DNA of 64,000 nt from NCBI GenBank assembly GCA_016703065.1, contig JADJCU010000003.1, positions 124,001 through 188,000 of the forward strand, read 5' to 3'. The notes beneath the pieces were generated by a model. The model made no database searches. It was not told the DNA's origin and saw only the letters and a list, made by a program, of their open reading frames with translations. Each line of letters begins with the position of its first letter. Positions within the stretch are counted from its first letter, which is position 1. This document shows, piece by piece, positions 9,413-17,775 of this stretch. The translations under genes were made by a program, and so were the position numbers. The DNA is from a bacterium (lineage in GTDB: Bacteria > Electryoneota > RPQS01).

Positions 9413-9700
9413 TTACGGATTTGCAAATACGATTCCCGAAGACGTGTAGCCGAGACCGCGAATGCTGCGCACCCGGCGTGTCGTGCGGACATCACATTTT
9501 CGCTTGCAGTTTGCCGACATGAAGTTCAGTGCGTCGAAAACTTTCGCTGCTTTCGTGCAATACGCCGACGGTCCTCCGTATTGCAACGGAAAAAAGCGGG
9601 GGCACCTGGCAACCATTGTTGCCGCACTTTCAACGCCTTGTGGCGAACGTGCGACAACCCCTCATGTTGAAATCAACCACAAGCGCGAATGTGCAAGTTT
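9413..9700 (-). pseudogene. Remnant of an OmpR/PhoB-type winged-helix DNA-binding domain
   Basis: On the minus strand, one frame reads RRTELHVGKLQAKM then TGA (about 9503). The adjacent frame continues DVRTTRRVRSIRGLGYT to TAA 9415-9413. Together they match, in order and spacing, the end of an OmpR-family winged helix (VDVHIxKLRxKL ... RxIRTVRGxGY). Further upstream the three frames give only fragments, and there is no room for a receiver domain between here and the ATPase gene terminator. It is therefore a decayed or badly sequenced regulator, placed directly ahead of the kinase-like gene as in a two-component operon. The upstream boundary is a guess. Nothing else is recognised in 9362-9758. 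Confidence 0.45.
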
Positions 9701-9708
9701 GGCGGACG

Positions 9709-9732
9709 AAAAAAGCCGCTCACAAGAGCGGC
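9709..9732 (-). terminator. Intrinsic terminator of the coiled-coil ATPase gene
   Basis: On the minus strand GCCGCTC-TTGT-GAGCGGC (7-bp stem, 9732-9715) is followed directly by six T (9714-9709), 27 bases after the ATPase stop codon. Confidence 0.85.
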
Positions 9733-9758
9733 CTCCGGGGTCCTTGAGCGGCTTACTG

Positions 9759-12700
9759 TTAGTTCAGGAGCACATCCACCTCGTGTCGGCCTGCGAGCAC
9801 GTCCACTGGTCTCCCCCAGGCGCGAATTCGCGGATCACGCGTCATGAGCAAGACTTGCCGTTTCCGCGCAAGTTGTTCGACAATCTGACGTGCAATGGCG
9901 AGGTGCAGGTCGTCGAGTTGAGCAAGAACATCGTCCCACACAATTGGCGCAGCCTCACCGTCCTCACTGGCTATCAGCAGTCCTGCGTTCAGACACAGCG
10001 TCACCAGTTCGGCGACTCCACGCGAGAGTGCGCTCAGCGGCCTGCGCTGTTCGTCGTCAGGAATCGCGATCCACTCCTGGTCATGAAACTCGACGGAAGC
10101 AATTCGCTCTCCGATTGAATCGAACACCGTCTTCTTCAATAGACCCATTACCCGACTTGTGGCCCGTTCGCGCTGCTCGGCGATCTCCGTTTCCAATCCG
10201 TCGCACATATTCGCCGCCGCGTCGATGCTTCGCTGCAGCTCCCCAAGCTTCGCTTGCAGCTCAGTTAGAATCGCAAGCAGCGATTCCTCAGATTGAAGCT
10301 GCCGTGCGCTCTCCTGCAGGTCACTGAGCTTAAGCTCATGCAGCTCAGCCGTCAGACATTCGCGGCGCTGGACCACGCTTTCGATGTTCGCTTTCGCGAC
10401 GTCAAGTTGACTTTGGTATTTGTCCAGCGCCTCAATTCGGCTTCCCACCGCCGCATAAAGCGGATCGAGCTCTTGCAGTTTGTCGGTGACCTGCGCCAGC
10501 TCCTCTTCAATGACCACCACTCGCGCAGCAAGCTCTTGCGGCGGATGATCTGTACTGAGTCTGGCCTTCGTTTCGCGCAGCGCCGAGGTCAATCTGTCCC
10601 GCTCCTCCAGGGCTTCAATGATCGTTGCACTGCCTATCCGGCTAAGTATGCCGGAGCAGCACTGATCCAAAGCGGCCAATTCCGCCTGCAAAACACTCAA
10701 GCGTTCACGTTCCTGTGTGATAGATCCGAGCGCCTCCAACTGACTCACGTGTGCCGTGCGCTGAGCGGCCAACGCAGCTTGCTTTGACACCGCCTCGTCA
10801 CGGCGCGCAGCAATCTCCTGATCAAGCGCGCGCTCCTCCTCTGAAAGGCGGTGAGCAATCGCCTCTATCTGCCTTGTTCTTGCGCCAGCACCCTGCTCAG
10901 AATCATGATGGCTGATCGCCCGCTCAGCACGTTCAAGCTCTGCGGAGTGTTCGCGGTATCCATTGACTCTGTTCCGCAACTCTTCGATTTCGAGTCGACG
11001 CAGCAGTGCCGGAACCTGAGTTCCGGGCTTAACATCGCGATTAGAAATCGTCTCGCAGACGCGCTCCGCTTCGCGCAGACTGTTGGTCAATGCAAGGTAC
11101 TCACTCCAGCGATTCAGCGCGGCCTCAGGGGACGAGTGTCTGGCCAGCGCAGCGAGTTCCGATTCAAGATAGGTGCACATTTGCTCGGCCGACGCCAGAT
11201 CGTTCTGAGTGGTCTGCAACTTCAGCCTGTTTGTGTCAAGTTCCGTGTCCGCAGCAGGAAACAACAGCCGCGCAAGGCCAAAGCCTGCGCCGCCGCCGAT
11301 TACTGCTCCAAAGAACCCCACGTCCGCGCCCAACAGATACGCTGAGGGAATTCCTGCACCGAGGACACCCGCAGCAGTAAGTCCGGTCAGGAGACCGCCG
11401 CGCACGGAGGCGCGGTCGTTACTGGTTGCCTCAGCTTGCAATCGAATGACTTCGGCCTCTTTGGCTGAAACATGCATCCGCGCCGTAAACAACCGCTCAA
11501 TCTTCTGCTGCGTGTCCGCTGGAAGCTGATCGAATCCCGCGAATTCGTTCTTGATGCGGTTCCGGAGTCGTTCCGCATCAGCGGCCGCATCATCGTTCCG
11601 CTTCGAAGCCTGCTCCGTCTGGATTTCTCCTGTACTTAAGAATTCATCCAGCGCCTGCCACTCTTCGGACGACAACTGCGCGAACTCGCGATATCTTTCT
11701 CCGCGCACTTGCACCAACCCGTCGCGCTGCCGCAGAAGATTAATCCGCAGGCGTGACAATTCCGTCAAGTCGTGCTCGGCAAGATGCCGCGCCTCGCGCT
11801 TCTGCCCGAGCTGTTCTTCAAGTTCGCGCAACTCCTGCGGCGGCCCTTCGGCGAGCATTGCATCCACTTCGCGCAAGCGGTCTTGAAGCATTGATGCGGT
11901 TTCTTCGTCCCGGCTTAGCTTCTCGTCCAAGGCCCGGGCCTGCTCTTCGAGGTTGTCGTATCTTCTGGCCAACTCCGCCGCATCGTCAGGCAATCCGCGC
12001 ACGGTCTGTTGCACTGCTTCAAGCCGTTCCTGCAGGTCTGCAAACTGCTCGCGGGTCTGTTCAACCGTCTGCCAAGCACCTCGCAATTCGCTCGCCCATC
12101 CTTCAAGTCGCGTGGCCCGTTCCGCAAGGTCAATCTTGATCGCAAGCTCGCGTTCTTCGGCGCCCGCCACGTAGAGTTGGAATTCAATATCCGTCAGCTC
12201 CGTGGAAACCAGATCAGCGCGGTTCTGTGCATCGCGAAGATCACGCCGCACCTGTTCTGCCCGCGCTATCTTAGCCTCATGCCGCTCCAGCTCCTCACTG
12301 ACAGTATGGAACGATTGCTCCCCATTGCTCCCGCTTGTCAGCGCAGCAAGCCGCTCTTGCCACGCCGAAAGCTCACGCTCGAGGGGCAGCACGTGCATCG
12401 ATTCCGCCCAGCGCAGACAAGCGCGATCCGGAACTGGCCAGGCTCCGCTCACAACCACGTGTGGCAAGCGTTCAGGAAGCTCACTGTCGCCGCGCAGCAT
12501 CTGATCCAAAGGCGTGTGTCCCCGGACCTGTTCTTCGCCGGAGCGGGGTCGATGAGACAACTCACCGCTCGACAAATTGATGTGCCATTCGCGGCGCAGC
12601 GCACCCGATTGGCCAACGATTGTGATGCCTTCAAGTCCGGCGGCGGCTAATCCTCGGCGCAGATCTACAGTCTGTTCCGGAAACGACGCGACCCGGATGG

Positions 12701-12851
12701 CCGAACAGAGCAGCGACTTTCCGCTGCTGTTTCCACCAGCCACCACATTGGTACTGCTGTTGAAGCGCCACGTCACCTGTTCCGAGCCCAACAATGACGG
12801 CCTGCCGGTCAGTTGGACCAGATTAAGGATAAAGGTCGGCGTTTTCGGCAT
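9759..12851 (-). CDS. YhaN/SMC-like coiled-coil AAA ATPase
   Basis: About 1,030 residues from the ATG at 12851. The frame is open to 12968, but the promoter at 12922-12950 lies inside that extension, so the shorter start is chosen. Walker A is AGGNSSGKS (near residues 38-46). Long heptad-rich coiled coils follow, interrupted near the middle by a Gly/Ala-rich hydrophobic stretch (GLTAAGVLGAGIPSAYLLG...FFGAVIGGGAGFGLARLLF) like the membrane hairpin of YhaN. The C-terminus has a signature-like LSRGVAELVTLCL and Walker B PIVWDDVLAQLD. YhaN/SbcC/RecN-type proteins act on DNA ends or stress, usually with an SbcD/YhaO phosphoesterase; no such gene is next to it. Confidence 0.75.
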   Translation of the reverse strand: MPKTPTFILNLVQLTGRPSLLGSEQVTWRFNSSTNVVAGGNSSGKSLLCSAIRVASFPEQTVDLRRGLAAAGLEGITIVGQSGALRREWHINLSSGELSHRPRSGEEQVRGHTPLDQMLRGDSELPERLPHVVVSGAWPVPDRACLRWAESMHVLPLERELSAWQERLAALTSGSNGEQSFHTVSEELERHEAKIARAEQVRRDLRDAQNRADLVSTELTDIEFQLYVAGAEERELAIKIDLAERATRLEGWASELRGAWQTVEQTREQFADLQERLEAVQQTVRGLPDDAAELARRYDNLEEQARALDEKLSRDEETASMLQDRLREVDAMLAEGPPQELRELEEQLGQKREARHLAEHDLTELSRLRINLLRQRDGLVQVRGERYREFAQLSSEEWQALDEFLSTGEIQTEQASKRNDDAAADAERLRNRIKNEFAGFDQLPADTQQKIERLFTARMHVSAKEAEVIRLQAEATSNDRASVRGGLLTGLTAAGVLGAGIPSAYLLGADVGFFGAVIGGGAGFGLARLLFPAADTELDTNRLKLQTTQNDLASAEQMCTYLESELAALARHSSPEAALNRWSEYLALTNSLREAERVCETISNRDVKPGTQVPALLRRLEIEELRNRVNGYREHSAELERAERAISHHDSEQGAGARTRQIEAIAHRLSEEERALDQEIAARRDEAVSKQAALAAQRTAHVSQLEALGSITQERERLSVLQAELAALDQCCSGILSRIGSATIIEALEERDRLTSALRETKARLSTDHPPQELAARVVVIEEELAQVTDKLQELDPLYAAVGSRIEALDKYQSQLDVAKANIESVVQRRECLTAELHELKLSDLQESARQLQSEESLLAILTELQAKLGELQRSIDAAANMCDGLETEIAEQRERATSRVMGLLKKTVFDSIGERIASVEFHDQEWIAIPDDEQRRPLSALSRGVAELVTLCLNAGLLIASEDGEAAPIVWDDVLAQLDDLHLAIARQIVEQLARKRQVLLMTRDPRIRAWGRPVDVLAGRHEVDVLLN

Positions 12852-12921
12852 CGAAACAGGCTGCGGCTCGAAGGACAACAGATACTCCGTGTGTGGACAA
12901 GCTCTATTAACTATAGCAGTA

Positions 12922-12950
12922 AATATACGCTTGCCTGCTTCTAAAGACAA
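12922..12950 (-). promoter_or_regulatory. Sigma-70 type promoter of the coiled-coil ATPase
   Basis: Minus strand TTGTCT (12950-12945), 17 bases, TATATT (12927-12922). The predicted start near 12915 leaves a leader of about 64 bases to the ATG at 12851 and excludes the more upstream start codon at 12968. Confidence 0.55.
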
Positions 12951-13141
12951 GCAGACTATGCTTGTCACGACGGTGATATCCTGAACAAACTCGGCACAAT
13001 CCTCCTAAAATCGCGCTGTTTTTCCAGAGTTTGCATTGTAGTTAATCAGTATCACCCTTCACCGGGCTTGATCCGTGCGAAATCCGCCTCTCTCACAACC
13101 GGTATGGCCACTTTCAAGAAAAATTCGTAGGTTGAGGTCGG

Positions 13142-13945
13142 GTGTTCGGGAAACTAACGTACTTGACCCTCATGCGACTGCCAATCCCTGTTTTTTGCAT
13201 CTACCTTCTGCTCGGCGCCTCGGCGAGTGCAGAAGACTATCTTCGTTTGCGTGACGGCCGCATCGTCACCGGTGCTGTTATCCGGCAAGATACCGTTGCG
13301 GTCTACCTCACGGCCTGGGAACAGCGGAATGCGCGATTCCCGGACCTGCAGGTCTTCGTCAGAGATGAAGTCGAGTCCATCTGGATTGATGGGCCGCCTG
13401 CAACAAGCACGACTAAGCGGTACATGTTGCGGCCCGGACTGTTTGAGTTAGGCGGCGGTTTCAGCCGCAATACGTGGGCCGGGACCATCCATGAAAGGCG
13501 TTTTCTGGGGCAGCTATCCCTTCAGGCTGGCTACACCATCTCAAAACTGCTCGGCACGGAAGTAGCTGCGGATTTCAGTCTGCCCGGTGGCAAAGATGTT
13601 GACTCAACGTACGGCGACCTCAAGTTTGGCTATCAAATCGCTGCTCACATCGTTGGGTCATTGAATCCCGGCGGCCCGGTGATTCCCTTCGCCTATGTCG
13701 GTGGAGGCAGTTCGCTCGGAATTCCGCGCGCCGGCTTGATCGAAACATCGAGTCGCGACGCCCACAATCTGATCGATGTTGGAATTGGATTGAAGTTCGG
13801 GTTGAACGGCATTGGTGTTCGCACAGAATTGCGCCATGCTTATTACACTTGGACACCCGATATAGCGGTGGATGACGAGGTTCGTTCACCGAGTCAAAAC
13901 GCGGATGCAACAAGTTTGCGCGTCTCGCTCTTCACGTACTTCTAA
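13142..13945 (+). CDS. Outer-membrane beta-barrel-like exported protein
   Basis: The reading uses GTG 13142; ATG 13172 is an equally good start and gives a tighter signal peptide (MRLPIPVFCIYLLLGASASA-ED). The N-terminal part (LRLRDGRIVTGAVIRQDTVAVYL) resembles the short beta module found in FCB envelope proteins. Residues about 95-267 alternate hydrophobic and polar residues with Gly/Tyr (FELGGGFSRNTW, VIPFAYVGGGSS, VGIGLKFGLNGIGVRTELRHAYY) and finish in phenylalanine, as outer-membrane barrels do. A small 8-10 stranded barrel is likely. It is followed 2 bases later by the M4 protease gene, so the two may be co-transcribed. Confidence 0.75.
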   Translation: MFGKLTYLTLMRLPIPVFCIYLLLGASASAEDYLRLRDGRIVTGAVIRQDTVAVYLTAWEQRNARFPDLQVFVRDEVESIWIDGPPATSTTKRYMLRPGLFELGGGFSRNTWAGTIHERRFLGQLSLQAGYTISKLLGTEVAADFSLPGGKDVDSTYGDLKFGYQIAAHIVGSLNPGGPVIPFAYVGGGSSLGIPRAGLIETSSRDAHNLIDVGIGLKFGLNGIGVRTELRHAYYTWTPDIAVDDEVRSPSQNADATSLRVSLFTYF

Positions 13946-13947
13946 GC

Positions 13948-16824
13948 ATGGCAAAACTCCACATGCGATTCAATTCTCTACTGCTCGCTCTGCTCCTGAC
14001 TTGTACGGCCGCTTCGGCTGCCGCTGCAAAGGAATCATTCTCCGATGTGCGGCTAAGCCAAGAGCTTCGGCCGACGCCGCCGCTCACGTCGGGCACGTTT
14101 CACTCGTGGATGGTCATGAGTGCCGGAGCAAACTCCGAGCTGCGCGTTCTCTGGGGAAGCCCGGTACCGATGCGCATCGCGTCGCCAGTTGATCTCGCGC
14201 AAGACGTTTTGCTCGGACTCGGCGTCGACGCCGACTTCCGTTCGCTGACCACGACCACAACGCCGTCTCGCACCTATCGCGTTTTTCGGCAATATGTTGA
14301 CGATCTTCCTGTTCTGTCAGGTCGGCTTGACATTGCCCTGAACAAGCGCGGTGAAGCGGCTCGTATCAGACTGGCCGACTATTCGAGCTGGCCAACCGTC
14401 GGTCTGCACCGTCTATCAGCCTATGCGGCAGGGGAACACCTTGCGTTGAACCGTGAACCGGCCCATTGGCAGGTTGTTGATTCGCTGACCTTTGCTTGTT
14501 GGTATCCGGATTTGACCACTCGAGAATTGCGTGCCGCCTACTGGATTCAGATTACGGGACCGCGTCCGCACCAGCGATATTTCGGAGTTGTCGACGCCGT
14601 TTCCGGCGAACGGATGCTCGAATGGCCCGGTATCGCGCATGACAATTTAGACTTGCATATCGAGCAGCCCTATTGGCAGCCCTACGACCATAGTCCGACG
14701 CAAATTGCGCCGTGCGTGTCACAGAACGTCGAGATCAATGGAACCCCATATGTCACAAGTTCCGCAGGCAACGTCAGCGTCGAAGCGGGGACGCATGCCG
14801 ACGTCATCTCGACCTTGACCGGGCCTTACGTCGAAGTGATCAACGACGACACGGGCGAAGAGGCGATTCGCGCGAACATTTGGAACGCTCCATATGCGCC
14901 GACGACTTGGGGCTGGTCACTTGACGATGCGACGCGGCCCGAATTCAACCTCTTTTATCACACAGAGTTCATTCACGACTGGTACAAGATTATCGATCCG
15001 GAGTACGATGCGCTCGACTATCCGATGCCGGCGGTTGCCAACTACGGCAGCTCCTACGACAACGCATTCTGGAACGGATGGGGAACATATTATGGCTCTG
15101 GTCAGAACTACGGCGACTTCGCGATGTACTCTGATGTCATATACCATGAGTATACACATGGTGTAACAGATGGCATCTACCCGAATGGCATGTTGCCCTA
15201 TGTCGATCAACCCGGCGCGATGAATGAGGCCTGGTCGGACTACTTTGCCTGCACAATTAACGGCGATCCGCTGATGGCAGAGTGGTTGAGTGGCAATGCG
15301 AACACGTACTTCCGCGATCTCGCCGGCCATATGCACTATCCGGAAAACTGGGTCGGCGAAGTGCACGGCGACAGTCCGTTTATCTCCGCCCCGCTCTGGA
15401 GAATCCGCACCGCGATGGGAACCGATTTCGCCGACTCGCTCGCGCATTTCGCGCGCTACGCGTTGACAGAGACGTTCTTCGACTACTTTGTGGCCGTGCT
15501 TGAGACTGACGACGACGACGGGGACTTGTCCAACGGTACGCCTAATGACGCGGTTATCTATGATGCCTTTGGCCAGAGTGGTATTGGACCAGGCGTCGAG
15601 CCGAATTTCGTGCTGCAGTCTATCGCATTCGATGACGGACTAAACGGCAACGGCTTTGTTGAAGCGGGTGAGACAGTCACCGTGACTTTCACCCTTTTCA
15701 ACGACGTTACGCTTTATCCGCCGACTGCAACCAACATCAGTTTGGTCGCTTCGGAAATCGACGACGATCTCACGCTGAATGGCGCCGTCCACTCGCCTGG
15801 CCAACTGGGGCCACGAGATTCAGTAACCGTTGGTCCAATTCAAGTCGTGGTCGCGGCCGGCGCAAGTGATCATTGGGGAGTCTTGCACTTGTCCATTGCC
15901 GCGGATCAACTTACCGAGCCGTTTGCAAAGGACATTGAGTTCACGATTGGCATTCCGCAAATACGAATTGTGACTCGTGACGTTGACTCGCACGTGGATA
16001 ATTTTGTGACGTCCGCTCTACGCACGATTGACAAGATATTTGTGCACGAACGGCTTGAAACGACTGCACCGCTCGACCTTTCAGCCTTGCCGGATACCGG
16101 ACTGGTGCTCTGGCTTTCGGGCGATCTTGATGACTCAGGTTTGCTGCCCGGAGACCGCGCGGCACTCGGGAACTTTGTGAGCAATGGCGGATATCTCGCC
16201 CTATCGGGTCAGGACATTCTCGGCGGTATCGCGGGTACACCCTTCGCCGATGACTTGCTTGGCGTTGACATCGCCGGCTATTCGCAATTGCGTATGGCCA
16301 CAACGCTGGCCGATCCCTTCGCACACGGAGACACATATCTTATCGCCGGCTCCGGCGGCGCGGCAAATCAGGATAGCATGACCGTGCTCGATATAGTCGG
16401 AACCGCGGAACCCGTGCTCCGGTACGGTCCGGCAGGCGCCAGCGTAGCCGCCGCAGTCGGACAGACTGGCCGTACAATGGTGATTGGCTTCGGAATCGAG
16501 GCTGTGAGCGATCGTTCACATATTAACAATCGTTCGCGCGAGGAGTTTCTCGACCGAATGCTGATGTGGGCTGGTCACAGCAGCAGTCTGCCTTCCGGGG
16601 AACATCTCCAGCCTGCTCCGGCTGACTTCGCATTGACGTCTGCATATCCGAATCCGTTCAACAGCGAAGTTCGAATCGAGTTTCAGACTGGCCATGCCCG
16701 CGATGCGCGCTTGGTAATTTACGATGTGCTGGGCCGCGAAGTCTTTAGCGCAGCGGATTTGCGCGGCAGCGGGACGTTTGCCTGGCAACCGTCGCTCGCA
16801 AGCGGGTCTACTTCGCTGTCTTGA
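13948..16824 (+). CDS. Secreted thermolysin-like (M4) metalloprotease with FCB sorting domain
   Basis: A signal peptide (LLLALLLTCTAASAAAA) precedes a propeptide-like region (about residues 30-230). The catalytic domain has DVIYHEYTHGVTDG (HExxH zinc site) and the third ligand region GAMNEAWSDYF, typical of thermolysin-type peptidases. Next come a beta-sandwich (about 555-660) and a GATase1-like module (about 665-880: VSNGGYLALSGQD, GSGGAANQDS, VIGFGIEAVS, REEFLDRML) shared with the protein at 4.05-5.5 kb. The last part is the sorting domain AYPNPFNSE...YDVLGREVF. The frame stops early at 16824. Adding one G near 16803-16806 restores SGVYFAVL...RKLLLMR ending at 16874, the expected domain end. 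Confidence 0.88.
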   Translation: MAKLHMRFNSLLLALLLTCTAASAAAAKESFSDVRLSQELRPTPPLTSGTFHSWMVMSAGANSELRVLWGSPVPMRIASPVDLAQDVLLGLGVDADFRSLTTTTTPSRTYRVFRQYVDDLPVLSGRLDIALNKRGEAARIRLADYSSWPTVGLHRLSAYAAGEHLALNREPAHWQVVDSLTFACWYPDLTTRELRAAYWIQITGPRPHQRYFGVVDAVSGERMLEWPGIAHDNLDLHIEQPYWQPYDHSPTQIAPCVSQNVEINGTPYVTSSAGNVSVEAGTHADVISTLTGPYVEVINDDTGEEAIRANIWNAPYAPTTWGWSLDDATRPEFNLFYHTEFIHDWYKIIDPEYDALDYPMPAVANYGSSYDNAFWNGWGTYYGSGQNYGDFAMYSDVIYHEYTHGVTDGIYPNGMLPYVDQPGAMNEAWSDYFACTINGDPLMAEWLSGNANTYFRDLAGHMHYPENWVGEVHGDSPFISAPLWRIRTAMGTDFADSLAHFARYALTETFFDYFVAVLETDDDDGDLSNGTPNDAVIYDAFGQSGIGPGVEPNFVLQSIAFDDGLNGNGFVEAGETVTVTFTLFNDVTLYPPTATNISLVASEIDDDLTLNGAVHSPGQLGPRDSVTVGPIQVVVAAGASDHWGVLHLSIAADQLTEPFAKDIEFTIGIPQIRIVTRDVDSHVDNFVTSALRTIDKIFVHERLETTAPLDLSALPDTGLVLWLSGDLDDSGLLPGDRAALGNFVSNGGYLALSGQDILGGIAGTPFADDLLGVDIAGYSQLRMATTLADPFAHGDTYLIAGSGGAANQDSMTVLDIVGTAEPVLRYGPAGASVAAAVGQTGRTMVIGFGIEAVSDRSHINNRSREEFLDRMLMWAGHSSSLPSGEHLQPAPADFALTSAYPNPFNSEVRIEFQTGHARDARLVIYDVLGREVFSAADLRGSGTFAWQPSLASGSTSLS

Positions 16825-16895
16825 AATCAGAATCGGGTGTGACTGCGCCACGCAAGCTGCTGTTGATGCGCTAAATCTCAAATCAATTTCAGAAC

Positions 16896-16928
16896 GCAAA
16901 GCGGGACTCGATAGGAGTCCCGCTTTGC
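16896..16928. terminator. Bidirectional hairpin between the M4 protease gene and mutM
   Basis: A perfect 14-bp stem (16896-16909 with 16915-16928, core GCAAAGCGGGACTC) has a 5-base loop. It lies between two convergent genes, 21 bases after the corrected stop of the protease gene and 22 bases before the mutM stop. Confidence 0.8.
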
Positions 16929-16950
16929 TATTCCGAGAAGTCGTTTCTCA

Positions 16951-17775
16951 CTATTTGCCGCGCTGGCAGCGCGGGCAGTAATACGTAGATCTCTGCGCTT
17001 GGCCGATGCGTTTGATCGTGGCGCCGCACCGCTCACATGCTTCAGATTCTCGGTCGTAGACTCGAAACTCCTTCTGATATGATCCGTACTTGCCCTCAGG
17101 ACTCATGAAATCGCGCAAGGACGAACCGCCGCGCTCCAGCGCGCGCGAGAGAACATCAGGCACGGCCCTACACAACCGATCATATTGGGCCAAGGTCAAG
17201 CGATTCGCTGCTTTTTGGGGATCAATCTGCGCCACCCAGCAAACTTCACTTGCGTAGATGTTGCCGATTCCGGCCCAGACAGTTTGGTCGAGCAAGACCG
17301 GCTTGATCGCCATCTTACGCTTCTCGAGCGCTTTTTTTAGCATGTCGCCCGTAACGCCCGCTTCAAGCGGCTCCCAACCCAATCCACTCAGCGCCCCTAT
17401 TTCGTCGCTCTTCGCATAGTAACCAAGTGTGCCGAGCGTTCGCGGATCCTTGAAGAAGAGCGTGTCACGCTCGTCATCGAGAACAAAACCCGCGCGCAAG
17501 TGCACATGCGGTTTCTGCTCAGTTGGCGCAACAAACAGTCGACCGGTCATTCGCAAATGCACAAGCACAATTCCGCGCACTACTTCGATAAGTATGTACT
17601 TACCACGCCGCGTCACATCGAGTATTCGCTGGCCGCGCACTTTTCCGGATAACTGTCGGATCGTCTGCGAGCCCAACTGCCGCGGCACAGTCGACCATGC
17701 GCTCCGGATTACGCGGTCAACAATCAGCGGTCGTAGCTCGCGCACCGCCGTTTCGACTTCAGGTAACTCAGGCAT
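16951..17775 (-). CDS. mutM: Formamidopyrimidine-DNA glycosylase
   Basis: A base-excision repair enzyme that removes 8-oxoguanine and formamidopyrimidines and nicks the abasic site. The start is the second of two adjacent ATGs (17775), giving MPELPEVE, because Pro2 must become the N-terminal catalytic nucleophile. The lysine in RRGKYIL, the DNA-contacting loop with GIGNIYASE, and the C-terminal zinc finger CERCGA...YYCPRCQ are all present. Its 274 residues match the usual length. The start overlaps the end of folC by 8 bases, indicating co-transcription and translational coupling. Confidence 0.96.
   Translation of the reverse strand: MPELPEVETAVRELRPLIVDRVIRSAWSTVPRQLGSQTIRQLSGKVRGQRILDVTRRGKYILIEVVRGIVLVHLRMTGRLFVAPTEQKPHVHLRAGFVLDDERDTLFFKDPRTLGTLGYYAKSDEIGALSGLGWEPLEAGVTGDMLKKALEKRKMAIKPVLLDQTVWAGIGNIYASEVCWVAQIDPQKAANRLTLAQYDRLCRAVPDVLSRALERGGSSLRDFMSPEGKYGSYQKEFRVYDRESEACERCGATIKRIGQAQRSTYYCPRCQRGK

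Noticed and set aside
9362..9758. A complete small gene between the kinase-like gene and the ATPase gene
   Set aside because: Only short frames exist; the OmpR-like motifs are split across two frames, so it is reported as a remnant rather than a gene.
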